Of a DNA stretch of 64,000 bases, positions 48,101 through 60,900 are shown piece by piece. The DNA comes from Henricia sp. BOLD:AAB3569 (Eukaryota; Echinodermata; Asteroidea; Spinulosida; Echinasteridae): the NCBI GenBank assembly GCA_037783545.1, contig JBBELK010000943.1:42625-106624 (forward strand), given 5' to 3'. How positions within the stretch are numbered: position 1 is the first letter of the stretch; every line of letters begins with the position of its first letter. A program made the position numbers and the translations under genes. Below the pieces are notes generated by a model. It was not told the origin of the DNA, searched no databases, and saw only the letters and a list, made by a program, of their open reading frames with translations.

Positions 48101-51100
48101 CTCAGTCCTTCGGACTGTCGTTGACACGAGGTCGAAAAAATGTTCCGACGAACTTCAAATTTTGCATGCTCCAAAGACTCTATATTGCGCACTTGTCCTA
48201 AAAAATTGACAGACTTTCGCCGGGAAATGGCAGAGAATTTCAGAGTTTAGAAAAAAAAGGGGTTGGCGCTTCCTGGATGCTCCCGCAACCTGTGGCTGTC
48301 TGTACACACTCTTTGGTGTACTCCTGACTCGTGCGCATGCTCAGTCCTTCGGACTGTCGTTGACACGGCCCAGTTTGGGACGGGATTTTGGTCAAAGTGT
48401 GGTCCAAACGTCGGCAAATTTGGAGGTCGAGAAAAATGTTCCGACGAACTTCAAATTTTGCATGCTCCAAAGACTCTATATTGCGCACTTGTCCTAAAAA
48501 ATTGACAGACTTTCGCCGGGAAAAGGCAGAGAAATTTCAGAGTTTAGAAAAAAAAGGGGTTGGCGCTTCCTGGATGCTCCCGCAACCTGTGGCTGTCTGT
48601 ACACACCTCTTGGTGTACTCCTGACTCGTGCGCATGCTCAGTCCTTCGGACTGTCGTTGACACGGCCCAGTTTGGGACGGGATTTTGGTCAAAGTGTGGG
48701 TCCAAACGTCGGCAAATTTGGAGGTCGAAAATGTTCCGACGAACTTCAAATTTTGCATGCTCCAAAGACTCTATATTGCGCACTTGTCCTAAAAAATTGA
48801 CAGACTTTCGCCGGGAAATGGCAGAGAAATTCAGATTTTAGAAAAAAAAGGGGTTGGCGCTTCCTGGATGCTCCGCAACCTGTGGCTGGTCTGTACACAC
48901 CTCTTTGGTGTACTCCTGACTCGTGCGCATGCCTCAGTCCTTCGGACTGTCGTTGACACGGCCCAGTTTGGGACGGGATTTTGGTCAAAGTGTGGTCCAA
49001 ACGTCGGCAAATTTGGAGGTCGAAAAATGTTCCGACGAACTTCAAATTTTGCATGCTCAAAGACTCTATATTGCGCACTTGTCCTAAAAAATTGACAGAC
49101 CTTTCGCCGGGAAATGGCAGAGAAATTTCAGAGTTTAGAAAAAAAAGGGGTTGGCGCTTCCTGGATGCTCCCGCAACCTGTGGCTGTCTGTACACACCTC
49201 TTTGGTGTACTCCTGACTCGTGCGCATGCTCAGTCCTTCGGACTGTCGTTGACACGCCCAGTTTGGGACGGGATTTTGGTCAAAGTGTGGTCCAAACGTC
49301 GGCAAATTTGGAGGTCGAAAAATGTTCCGACGAACTTCAAATTTTGCATGCTCCAAAGACTCTATATTGCGCACTTGTCCTAAAAAATTGACAGACTTTC
49401 GCCGGGAAATGGCAGAGAAATTTCAGAGTTTAGAAAAAAAAGGGGTTGGCGCTTCCTGAGTGCTCCCGCAACCTGTGGCTGTCTGTACACACCTCTTGGT
49501 GTACTCCTGACTCGTGCGCATGCTCAGTCCTTCGGACTGTCGTTGACACGGCCAGTTTGGGACGGGATTTTGGTCAAAGTGTGGTCCAACGTCGGCAATT
49601 TGGAGTCGAAAAAATGTTCCGACGAACTTCAAATTTTGCATGCTCAAGACTCTATATTGCGCACTTGTCCTAAAAAATTGACAGACTTTCGCCGGGAAAT
49701 GGCAGAGAAATTTCAGATTTAGAAAAAAAGGGGTTGGCGCTTCCTGGATGCTCCCGCAACCTGTGGCTGTCTGTACACACCTCTTGGTGTACTCCTGACT
49801 CGTGCGCATGCTCAGTCTTCGGACTGTCGTTGACACGGCCCAGTTTGGGACGGGATTTTGGTCAAAGTGTGGTCCAGACGTCGGCAATTTGGAGGTCGAA
49901 AAATGTTCCGACGAACTTCAAATTGTGCATGCTCAAAAGACTCTATATGCGCACTTGTCTAAAAAATTGACAGACTTCGCCGGGAAATGGCAGAGAAATT
50001 TCAGAGTTTAGAAAAAAAAGGGTTGGCGCTTCCTGGATGCTCCCGCAACCTGTGGCTGTCTGTACACACCTCTTTGGTGTACTCCTGACTCGTGCGCATG
50101 CTCAGTCCTTCGGACTGTCGTTGACACGGCCCAGTTTGGGACGGGATTTTGGTCAAGTGTGGTCCAAACGTCGCAAATTTGGAGGTCGTAAAATGTTCCG
50201 ACGAACTTCAAATTTTGCATGCTCCAAAGACTCTATATTGCGCACTTGTCCTAAAAAAATGACAGACTTTCGCGGGGAAATGGCAGAGAAATTTCAGAGT
50301 TTAGAAAAAAAGGGGTTGCGCTTCCTGGATGCTCCCGCAACTGTGGCTGTCTGTACACACCTCTTTGGTGTAATCCTGACTCGTGCGCATGCTCAGTCCT
50401 TCGGACTGTCGTTGAAACGAGGGTCGTAAAAATGTTCCGACGAACTCAAATTTGCATGCTCCAAAGACTCTATATTGCGCACTTGTCCTAAAAAATTGAC
50501 AGACTTTCGCCGGGAAATGGCAGATAAATTTCAGAGTTTAAAAAAAAAAAGGGCTTGGCGCTTCCTGGATGCTCCCGCAACCTGTGGCTGTCTGTACACA
50601 CCTCTTTGGTGTACTCCTGACTCGTGCGCATGCTCAGTCCTTCGGACTGTCGTTGACACGGGGCCCAGTTTGGGACGGATTTTGGTCAAAGTGTGGTCCA
50701 ACGTCGGCAAATTTGGAGGTCGAAAAATGTTCCGACGAACTTCAAATTTTGCATGCTCAAAGACTCTATTTGCGCACTTGTACTAAAAAATTGACACACT
50801 TTCGCCGGGAAATGGCAGAGAAATTTCAGAGTTTAGAAAAAAAAGGGGTTGGCGCTTCCTGGATGCTCCCGCAACCTGTGGCTGTCTGTACACACCTCTT
50901 TGGTGTACTCCTGAACTCGTGCGCATGCTCAGTCCCTCGGACTGTCGTTGACACGGCCCAGTTTGGGACGGGATTTGGTCAAAGTGTGGTCCAAACGTCG
51001 GCAATTGGAGGTCGAAAAATGTTCCGACGAACTTCAAATTGTGCATGCTCCAAAGACTCTATATTGCGCACTTGTCCTAAAAAATTGACAGACTTTCGCC

Positions 51101-54100
51101 GGGAAATGGCAGAGAAATTTCAGAGTTTAGAAAAAAAAGGGGTTGGCGCTTCCTGGATGCTCCCGCAACCTGTGGCTGTCTGTACACACCTCTTTGGTGT
51201 ACTCCTGACTCGTGCGCATGCTCAGTCCTTCGGACTGTCGTTGACACGGCCAGTTTGGGAGGGGATTTTGGTCAAAGTGTGGTCCAAACGTCGGCAAATT
51301 TGGAGGTCGAAAAAATGTTCCGACGAACTTCAAATTTGCATGCTCAAAGACTCTATATTGCGCACTTGTCCTAAAAAATTGACAGACTTTCGCCGGGAAA
51401 TGGCAGAGAAATTTCAGAGTTTAGAAAAAAAGGGGTTGGCGCTTCCTGGATGCTCCGCAACCTGTGGCTGTCTGTACACACCTCTTTGGTGTACTCCTGA
51501 CTCGTGCGCATGCTCAGTCCTTCGGACTGTCGTTGACACGGCCCAGTTTGGGACGGGATTTTGGTCAAAGTGTGGTCCAAACGTCGGCAAATTTGGAGGG
51601 TCGAAAAATGTTCCGACGAACTTCAAATTTTGCATGCTCCAAAGACTCTATATTGCGCACTTGTCCGAAAAAATGACAGACTTTCGCCGGGAAATGGCAG
51701 AGAAATTTCAGAGTTTAGAAAAAAAAGGGGTTGGCGCTTCCTGGATGCTCCCGCAACCTGTGGCTGTCTGTACACACCTCTTTGGTGTACTCCTGACTCG
51801 TGCGCATGCTCAGTCCTTCGGACTGTCGTTGACACGAGTCGAAAAATGTTCCAAAGACTCTATATTGCGCACTTGTCCTAAAAAATTGACAGACTTTCGC
51901 CGGGAAATGGCAGAGAAATTTCAGAGTTTATAAAAAAAAAGGGTTGGCGCCTTACTGGATGCTCCCGCAACCTGTGGCTGTCTGTACACACCTCTTTGGT
52001 GTACTCCTGACTCGTGCGCATGCTCAGTCTTTCGGACTGTCGTTGACACGAGGTCGAAAAATGTTCCGACGAACTTCAAATTTTGCATGCTCCAAAGACC
52101 TCTATATTGCGCACTTGTCCTAAAAAATTGACAGACTTTCGCCGGGAAATGGCAGAGAAATTTCAGAGTTTAGAAAAAAAAGGGGTTGGCGCTTCCTGGA
52201 TGCTCCCGCAACCTGTGGCTGTCTGTACACACCTCTTGGTGTACTCCTCTGACTCGTGCGCATGCTCAGTCCTTCGGACTGTCGTTGACACGGCCCAGTT
52301 TGGGACGGGATTTTGGTCAAAGTGTGGGTCCAAACGTCGGCAAATTTGGAGGTCGAAAATGTTCCGACGAACTTCAATTTTGCATGCTCCAAAGACTCTA
52401 TATTGCGCACTTGTCCTAAAAAATTGACAGACTTTCGCCGGGAAATGGCAGAGAAATTTCAGAGTTTAGAAAAAAAGGGGTTGGCGCTTCCTGGATGCTC
52501 CCGCAACCTGTGGCTGTCTGTACACACCTCTTTGGTGTACTCCTGACTCGTGCGCATGCTCAGTCCTTCGGACTGTCGTTGACACGGCCCAGTTTGGGAC
52601 GGGATTTTGGTCAAAGTGTGGTCCAAACGTCGGCAAATTTGGAGGTCGAAAAATGTCCGACGAACTTCAAATTTTGCATGCTCCAAAGACTCTATATTGC
52701 GCACTTGTCCTAAAAAATTGACAGACTTTCGCCGGGAAATGGCAGAGAAATTTCAGATTTTAGAAAAAAAAAAGGGGTTGGCGCTTCCTGGATGCTCCCG
52801 CAACCTGTGGCTGTCTGTACACACCTCTTTGGTGTACTCTGACTCGTGCGCATGCTCAGTCCTTCGGACTGTCGTTGACACGGCCCAGTTTGGGGACGGG
52901 ATTTTGGTCAAAGTGTGGTCCAAACGTCGGCAAATTGGAGGTCGAAAAATGTTCCGACGAACTTCAAATTTTGCATGCTCCAAAGACTCTATATTGCGCA
53001 CTTGTCCTAAAAAATTGACAGACTTTCGCCGGGAAATGGCAGAGAAATTTCAGATTTTAGAAAAAAAAGGGGTTGGCGCTTCCTGGATGCTCCCGCAACC
53101 TGTGGCTGTCTGTACACACCTCTTTGGTGTACTCCTGACTCGTGCGCATGCTCAGTCCTTCGGACTGTCGTTGACACGGCCCAGTTTGGACGGGATTTTG
53201 GTCAAAGTGTGGCCAAACGTCGCAAATTGGAGGTCGAAAATGTTCCGACGAACTTCAATTTTGCATGCTCCAAAGACTCTATATTGCGCACTTGTCCTAA
53301 AAAATTGACAGACTTTCGCCGGGAAATGGCAGAGAAATTTCAGAGTTTAGAAAAAAAAGGGGTTGGCGCTTCCTGGATGCTCCCGCAACCTGTGGCTGTC
53401 TGTACACACCTCTTTGGTGTACTCCTGACTCGTGCGCATGCTCAGTCCTTCGGACTGTCGTTGACACGGCCCAGTTTGGGACGGGATTTTGTCAAAGTGT
53501 GGTCCTAACGTCGGCAAATTTGGAGGTCGAAAAATGTTCCGACGAACTTCAAATTTTGCATGCTCCAAAGACTCTATATTGCGCACTTGTCCTAAAAAAT
53601 TGACAGACTTTCGCCGGGAAATGGCAGAGAAATTTCAGAGTTTAGAAAAAAAAGGGGTTGGCGCTTCCTGGATGCTCCCGCAACCTGTGGCTGTCTGTAC
53701 ACACCTCTTTGGTGTACTCTGACTCGTGCGCATGCTCAGTCCTTCGGACTGTCGTTGACACGGCCCAGTTTGGGACGGGATTTTGGTCAAAGTGTGGTCC
53801 AAACGTCGGCAAATTTGGAGGTCGAAAAATGTTCCGACGAACTTCAAATTTTGCATGCTCCAAAGACTCTATATTGCGCACTTGTCCTAAAAAATTGACA
53901 GACTTTCGCCGGGAAATGGCAGAGGAAATTTCAGATTTTAGAAAAAAAAGGGGTTGGCGCTTCTGGATGCTCCCGCAACCTGTGGCTGTCTGTACACACC
54001 TCTTGGTGTACTCCTGACTCGTGCGCATGCTCAGTCCTTCGGACTGTCGTTGACACGGCCCAGTTTGGGACGGGATTTTGGTCAAAGTGTGGTCCAGACG

Positions 54101-57100
54101 TCGGCAAATTTGGAGGTCGAAAAATGTTCCGACGAACTTCAAATTGTGCATGCTCCAAAGACTCTATATTGCGCACTTGTCCTAAAAAATTGACAGACTT
54201 TCGCCGGGAAATGGCAGAGAAATTTCAGAGTTTAGAAAAAAAAAGGGGTTGCGCTTCCTGGATGCTCCCGCAACCTGTGCTGTCTGTACACACCTCTTGG
54301 TGTACTCCTGACTCGTGCGCATGCTCAGTCCTTCGGACTGTCGTTGACACGGCCCAGTTTGGGACGGATTTTGGTCAAAGTGTGGTCCAAACGTCGGCAA
54401 ATTTGGAGGTCGAAAAATGTTCCGACGAACTTCAAATTTTGCATGCTCCAAAGACCTATATTGCGCACTTGTCCTAAAAAATTGACAGACTTTCGCGGGG
54501 AAATGGCAGAGAAATTTCAGAGTTTAGAAAAAAAAGGGGTTGGCGCTTCCTGGATGCTCCCGCAACCTGTGGCTGTCTGTACACACCTCTTTGGTGTACT
54601 CCTGACTCGTGCGCATGCTCAGTCTTCGGACTGTCGTTGACACGAGGTCGAAAAATGTTCCGACGAACTTCAAATTTTGCATGCTCCAAAGACTCTATAT
54701 TGCGCACTTGTCCTAAAAAATTGACAGACTTTCGCCGGAAATGGCAGAGAAATTTCAGAGTTTAAAAAAAAAGGGGTTGGCGCTTCCTGGATGCTCCCGC
54801 AACCTGTGGCGGTCTGTACACACTCTTTGGTGTACTCCTGACTCGTGCGCATGCTCAGTCCTTCGGACTGTCGTTGACACGGCCCAGTTTGGGACGGGAT
54901 TTTGGTCAAAGTGTGGTCCAAACGTCGGCAAATTTGGAGGTCGAAAAATGTTCCGACGAACTTTAAATTTTGCATGCTCCAAAGACTCTATATTGCGCAC
55001 TTGTACTAAAAAATTGACACACTTTCGCCGGGAAATGGCAGAGAAATTTCAGAGTTTAGAAAAAAAGGGGTTGGCGCTTCTGGATGCTCCCGCAACCTGT
55101 GGCTGTCTGTACACACCTCTTTGGTGTACTCCTGACTCGTGCGCATGCTCAGTCCTTCGGACTGTCGTTGACACGGCCCAGTTTGGGACGGGATTTTGGT
55201 CAAAGTGTGGTCCAAACGTCGGCAAATTTGGAGGTCGAAAAATGTTCCGACGAACTTCAAATTTTGCATGCTCCAAAGACTCTATATTGCGCACTTGTCG
55301 AAAAAATTGACAGACTTTCGCCGGGAAATGGCAGAGAAATTTCAGGAGTTTAGAAAAAAAAGGGGTTGGCGCTTCCTGGATGCTCCCGCAACCTGTGGCT
55401 GTCTGTACACACCTCTTTGGTGTACTCCTGACTCGTGCGCATGCTCAGTCCTTCGGACTGTCGTTGACACTGAGGGTCGAAAAAATGTTCCAAAGACTCT
55501 ATATTGCGCACTTGTCCTAAAAAATTGACAGACTTTCGCCGGGAAATGGCAGAGAAATTTCAGAGTTTATAAAAAAAGGGGTTGGCGCTTACTGGATGCT
55601 CCCGCAACCTGGTGGCTGTCTGTACACACCTCTTTGGTGTACTCCTGACTCGTGCGCATGCTCAGTCTTCGGACTGTCGTTGACACGAGGTCGAAAAATG
55701 TTCCGACGAACCTTCAAATTTGCATGCTCCAAAGACTCTATATTGCGCACTTGTCCTAAAAAATTGACAGACTTTCGCCGGGAAATGGCAGAGAAATTTC
55801 AGAGTTTAGAAAAAAAAGGGGTTGGCGCTTCCTGGATGCTCCCGCAACCTGTGGCTGTCTGTACACACCTCTTTGGTGTACTCCTGACTCGTGCGCATGC
55901 TCAGTCCTTCGGACTGTCGTTGACACGGCCCAGTTGGGACGGGATTTTGGTCAAAGTGTGGTCCAAACGTCGGCAAATTTGGAGGTCGAAAAATGTTCCG
56001 ACGAACTTCAATTTTGCATGCTCCAAAGACTCTATATTGCGCACTTGTCCTAAAAATTGACAGACTTTCGCCGGGAAATGGCAGAGAAATTTCAGAGTTT
56101 AGAAAAAAAAAGGGGTTGGCGCTTCCTGGATGCTCCCGCAACCTGTGGCTGTCTGTACACACCTCTTTGGTGTACTCCTGACTCGTGCGCATGCTCAGTC
56201 TTCGGACTGTCGTTGACACGGCCCAGGTTTGGGACGGGATTTGGTCAAGTGTGGTCCAAACGTCGGCAAATTTGGAGGTCGAAAAATGTTCCGACGAACT
56301 TCAAATTTTGCATGCTCCAAAGACTCTATATTGCGCACTTGTCCTAAAAAATTGACAGACTTTCGCCGGGAAATGGCAGAGAAATTTCAGAGTTTAGAAA
56401 AAAAGGGGTTGGCGCTTCCTGGATGCTCCCGCAACCTGTGGCTGTCTGTACACCACCTCTTTGGTGTACTCCTGACTCGTGCGCATGCTCAGTCCTTCGG
56501 ACTGTCGTTGACACGGCCCAGTTTGGGACGGATTTTGGTCAAAGTGTGGTCCAAACGTCGGCAAATTGGAGGTCGAAAAATGTTCCGACGAACTTCAATT
56601 TGCATGCTCCAAAGACTCTATATTTGCGCACTTGTCCTAAAAAATTGACAGGACTTTCGCCGGGAAATGGCAGAGAAATTTCAGAGTTATAAAAAAAAGG
56701 GTTGGCGCTTCCTGGATGCTCCCGCAACCTGTGGCTGTCTGTACACACCTCTTTGGTGTACTCCTGACTCGTGCGCATGCTCAGTCTTTCGGACTGTCGT
56801 TGACACGAGGTCGAAAAATGTTCCGACGAACTTCAAATTTTGCATGCTCCAAAGACTCTATATTGCGCACTTGTCCTAAAAAATTGACAGACTTTCGCCG
56901 GGAAATGGCAGAGAAATTTCAGAGTTTAGAAAAAAAGGGGTTGGCGCTTCCTGGATGCTCCCGCAACCTGTGGCTGTCTGTACACACCTCTTTGGTGTAC
57001 TCCTGACTCGTGCGCATGCTCAGTCCTTCGGACTGTCGTGACACGCCCAGTTTGGGACGGGATTTTGGTCAAAGTGTGGTCCAAACGTCGGCAAATTTGG

Positions 57101-57999
57101 AGGTCGAAAAATGTTCCGACGAACTTCAAATTGTGCATGCTCCAAAGACTCTATATTGCGCACTTGTCCTAAAAATTGACAGACTTTCGCCGGGAAATGG
57201 CAGAGAAATTTCAGAGTTTAGAAAAAAAAAGGGGTTGGCGCTTCCTGGATGCTCCAGCAACCTGTGGCTGTCTGTACACACCTCTTTGGTGTACTCCTGA
57301 CTCGTGCGCATGCTCAGTCCTTCGGACTGTCGTTGACACGGCCCAGTTTGGGACGGATTTTGGTCAAAGTGTGGTCCAAACGTCGGCAAATTTGGAGGTC
57401 GAAAAAATGTTCCGACGAACTTCAAATTTTGCATGCTCCAAAGACTCTATATTGGCGCACTTGTCTAAAAAATTGACAGACTTTCGCCGGAAATGGCAGA
57501 GAAATTTCAGAGTTTAGAAAAAAAGGGGTTGGCGCTTCCTGGATGCTCCCGCAACCTGTGGCTGTCTGTACACACCTCTTTGGTGTACTCCTGACTCGTG
57601 CGCATGCTCAGTCCTTCGACTGTCGTTGACACGGCCCAGTTTGGGACGGGATTTTGGTCAAAGTGTGGTCCAAACGTCTGGCAAATTTGGAGGTCGAAAA
57701 ATGTTTCCGACGACTTCAAATTTTGCATGCTCCAAAGACTCTATATTGCGCACTTGTCCGAAAAAATTGCAGACTTTCGCCGGTGAAATGGCAGAGAAAT
57801 TTCAGAGTTTAGAAAAAAAAGGGGTTGGCGCTTCCTGGATGCTCCCTGCAACCTGTGGCTGTCTGTACCACCTCTTTGGTGTACTCCTGACTCGTGCGCA
57901 TGCTCAGTCCTTCGGATGTCGTTGACACGAGGTCGAAAAATGTTCCGACGAACTTCAAATTTTGCATGCTCCAAAGACTCTATATTGCGCACTTGTCCT

Positions 58000-60900
58000 A
58001 AAAAATGACAGACTTTCGCCGGGAAATGGCAGAGAAATTTCAGAGTTTAGAAAAAAAAGGGTTGGCGCTTCCTGGATGCTCCGCAACCTGTGGCTGTCTT
58101 TACACACCTCTTTGGTGTACTCCTGACTCGTGCGCATGCTTAGTCCTTCGGACTGTCGTTGACACGGCCCAGTTTGGGACGGGATTTTGGTCAAAGTGTG
58201 GTCCAAACGTCGCAAATTTGGAGGTCGAAAAATGTTTCCGACGAACTTCAATTTTGCATGCTCCAAAGACTCTATATTGCGCACTTGTCCTAAAAATTGA
58301 CAGACTTTCGCCGGGAAATGGCAGAGAAATTTCAGAGTTTAGAAAAAAAAAGGGGTTGGCGCTTCCTGGATGCTCCCGCAACCTGTGGCTGTCTGTACAC
58401 ACCTCTTTGGTGTACTCCTGACTCGTGCGCATGCTCAGTCCTTCGGACTGTCGTTGACACGGCCAGTTTGGGACGGGATTTGGTCAAAGTGTGGTCCAAA
58501 CGTCGGCAAATTTGGAGGTCGAAAAATGTTCCGGCGAACTTCAAATTTTGCATGCTCCAAAGACTCTATATTGCGCACTGTCCTAAAAAATTGACAGACT
58601 TTCGCCGGGAAATGGCAGAGAAATTTCAGAGTTAGAAAAAAAAGGGGGTTGGCGCTTCCTGGATGCTCCCGCAACCTTGTGGCTGTCTGTACACACCTTC
58701 TTTGGTGTACTCCTGACTCGTGCGCATGCTCAGTCCTTCGGACTGTCGGACACGGCCCACGCCGCTCCCCCCCCAGTTTGGAACGGGATTTTGTCAAAGT
58801 GTGGTCCAAACGTCGCAAATTTGGAGGTTCGAAAAATGTTCCGACGAACTTCAAATTTTGCATGCTCCAAAGACTCTATATTGCGCACTTGTCCTAAAAA
58901 ATTGACAGACTTTCGCCGGGAAATGGCAAGAAATTTCAGAGTTTAGAAAAAAAGGGGTTGGCGCTTCCTGGATGCTCCGCAACCTGTGGCTGTCTGTACA
59001 CACCTCTTTGGTGTACTCCTGACTCGTGCGCATGCTAGTCCTTCGGACTGTCGTGGACACGGCCCAGTTTTGGGACGGATTTGGTCAAGTGTGGTCCAAA
59101 CGTCGGCAAATTTGGAGGTCGAAAAATGTTCCGACGAACTTCAAATTTTGCATGCTCCAAAGACTCTATATTGCGCACTTGTCCTAAAAAAATTTGACAG
59201 ACTTTCGTCCGGGAAATGGCAGAGAAATTTCAGAGTTTAGAAAAAAAGGGGTTGGCGCTTCCTGGATGCTCCGCAACCTGTGGCTGTCTGTACACACCTC
59301 TTGGTGTACTCCTGACTCGTGCGCATGCTCAGTCCTTCGACTGTCGTTGACACGGCCCAGTTGGGACGGATTTTGGTCAAAGTGTGGTCCAAACGTCGGC
59401 AAATTGGAGGTCGAAAAATGTTCGACGAACTTCAAATTTTGCATGCTCCCCAAAGACTCTATATTGCGCACTTGTCCTAAAAAATTGACAGACTTTCGCC
59501 GGGAAATGGCAGAGAAAATTTCAGAGTTTAGAAAAAAAAGGGGTTGGCGCTTCCTGGATGCTCCGCAACCTGTGGCTGTCTGTACACACCTCTTTGGTGT
59601 ACTCCTGACTCGTGCGCATGCTCAGTCCTTCGGACTGTCGTTGACACGGCCCAGTTTGGGACGGGATTTTGGTCAAAGTGTGGTCCAAACGTCGGCAAAT
59701 TTGAGGTCGAAAAATGTTCCGACGAACTTCAAATTTTGCATGCTCCAAAGACTCTAATATTGCGCACTTGTCCGAAAAAATTGACAGACTTTCGCCGGGA
59801 AATGGCAGTGAAATTCAGAGTTTAGAAAAAAAAGGGTGTTGGCGCTTCCTGGATGCTCCGCAACCTGTGGCTGTCTGTACACACCTCTTTGGTGTACTCC
59901 TGACTCGTGCGCATGCTCAGTCCTTCGACTGTCGTTGACACCGAGTGTCGAAAAATGTTCCGACGAACTTCAAATTTTGCATGCTCCAAAGACTCTATAT
60001 TGCGCACTTGTCCTAAAAATTGACTGACTTTCGCCGGGAAATGGGCAGAGAAAATTTTCAGAGTTTAGAAAAAAAAAGGGGTTGGCGCTTCCTGGATGCT
60101 CCCGCAACCTGTGGCTGTCTTTACACACCTCTTAGGTGTACTCCTGACTCGTGCGCATGCTTAGTCCTTCGACTGTCGTTGACACGGCCCAGTTTGGGAC
60201 GGGATTTTGGTCAAAGTGTGGTCCAAACGTCGGCAAATTTGGAGGTCGAAAAATGTTCCGACGAACTTCAAATTTGCATGCTCCAAAGACTCTATATTGC
60301 GCACTTGTCCTAAAAAATTGACAGACTTTCGCCGGAAATGGCAGAGAAATTTCAGAGTTTAGAAAAAAAGGGGTTGGCGCTTCCTGGATGCTCCCGCAAC
60401 CTGTGGCTGTCTGTACACACCTCTTTGTGTACTCCTGACTCGTGCGCATGCTCAGTCCTTCGACTGTCGTTGACACAGAGGTCGAAAAATGTTCCGACGA
60501 ACTTCAAATTTTGCATGCTCCAAGACTCTATATTGCGCACTTGTCCTAAAAAATTGACAGACTTTCGCCGGAAATGGCAGAGAATTTTCAGAGTTTAGAA
60601 AAAAAAAGGGGTTGGCGCTTCCTGGATGCTCCCGCAACCTGTGGCTGTCTGTACACACCTCTTTGGTGTACTCCTGACTCGTGCGCATGCTCAGTCCTTC
60701 TGACTGTCGTTGACACGGCCCAGTTTGGGACGGGATTTTGGTCAAAGTGTGGTCCAAACGTCGGCAAATTTGGAGGTCGAAAAATGTTCCGACGAACTTC
60801 AATTTTGCATGCTCCAAAGACTCTATATTGCGCACTTGTCCTAAAAAAAATGACAAGACTTTCGCCGGGAAATGGCAGAGAAATTTCAGAGTTTATAAAA

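Noticed and set aside
50569..51933. Long open frame (~454 codons) on the + strand of the right arm
   Set aside because: It is built from successive inverted monomers read in one frame only because reading-error indels keep resetting the frame. The mirrored, cleaner left-arm sequence does not hold an equivalent frame. No start context or domain is visible.
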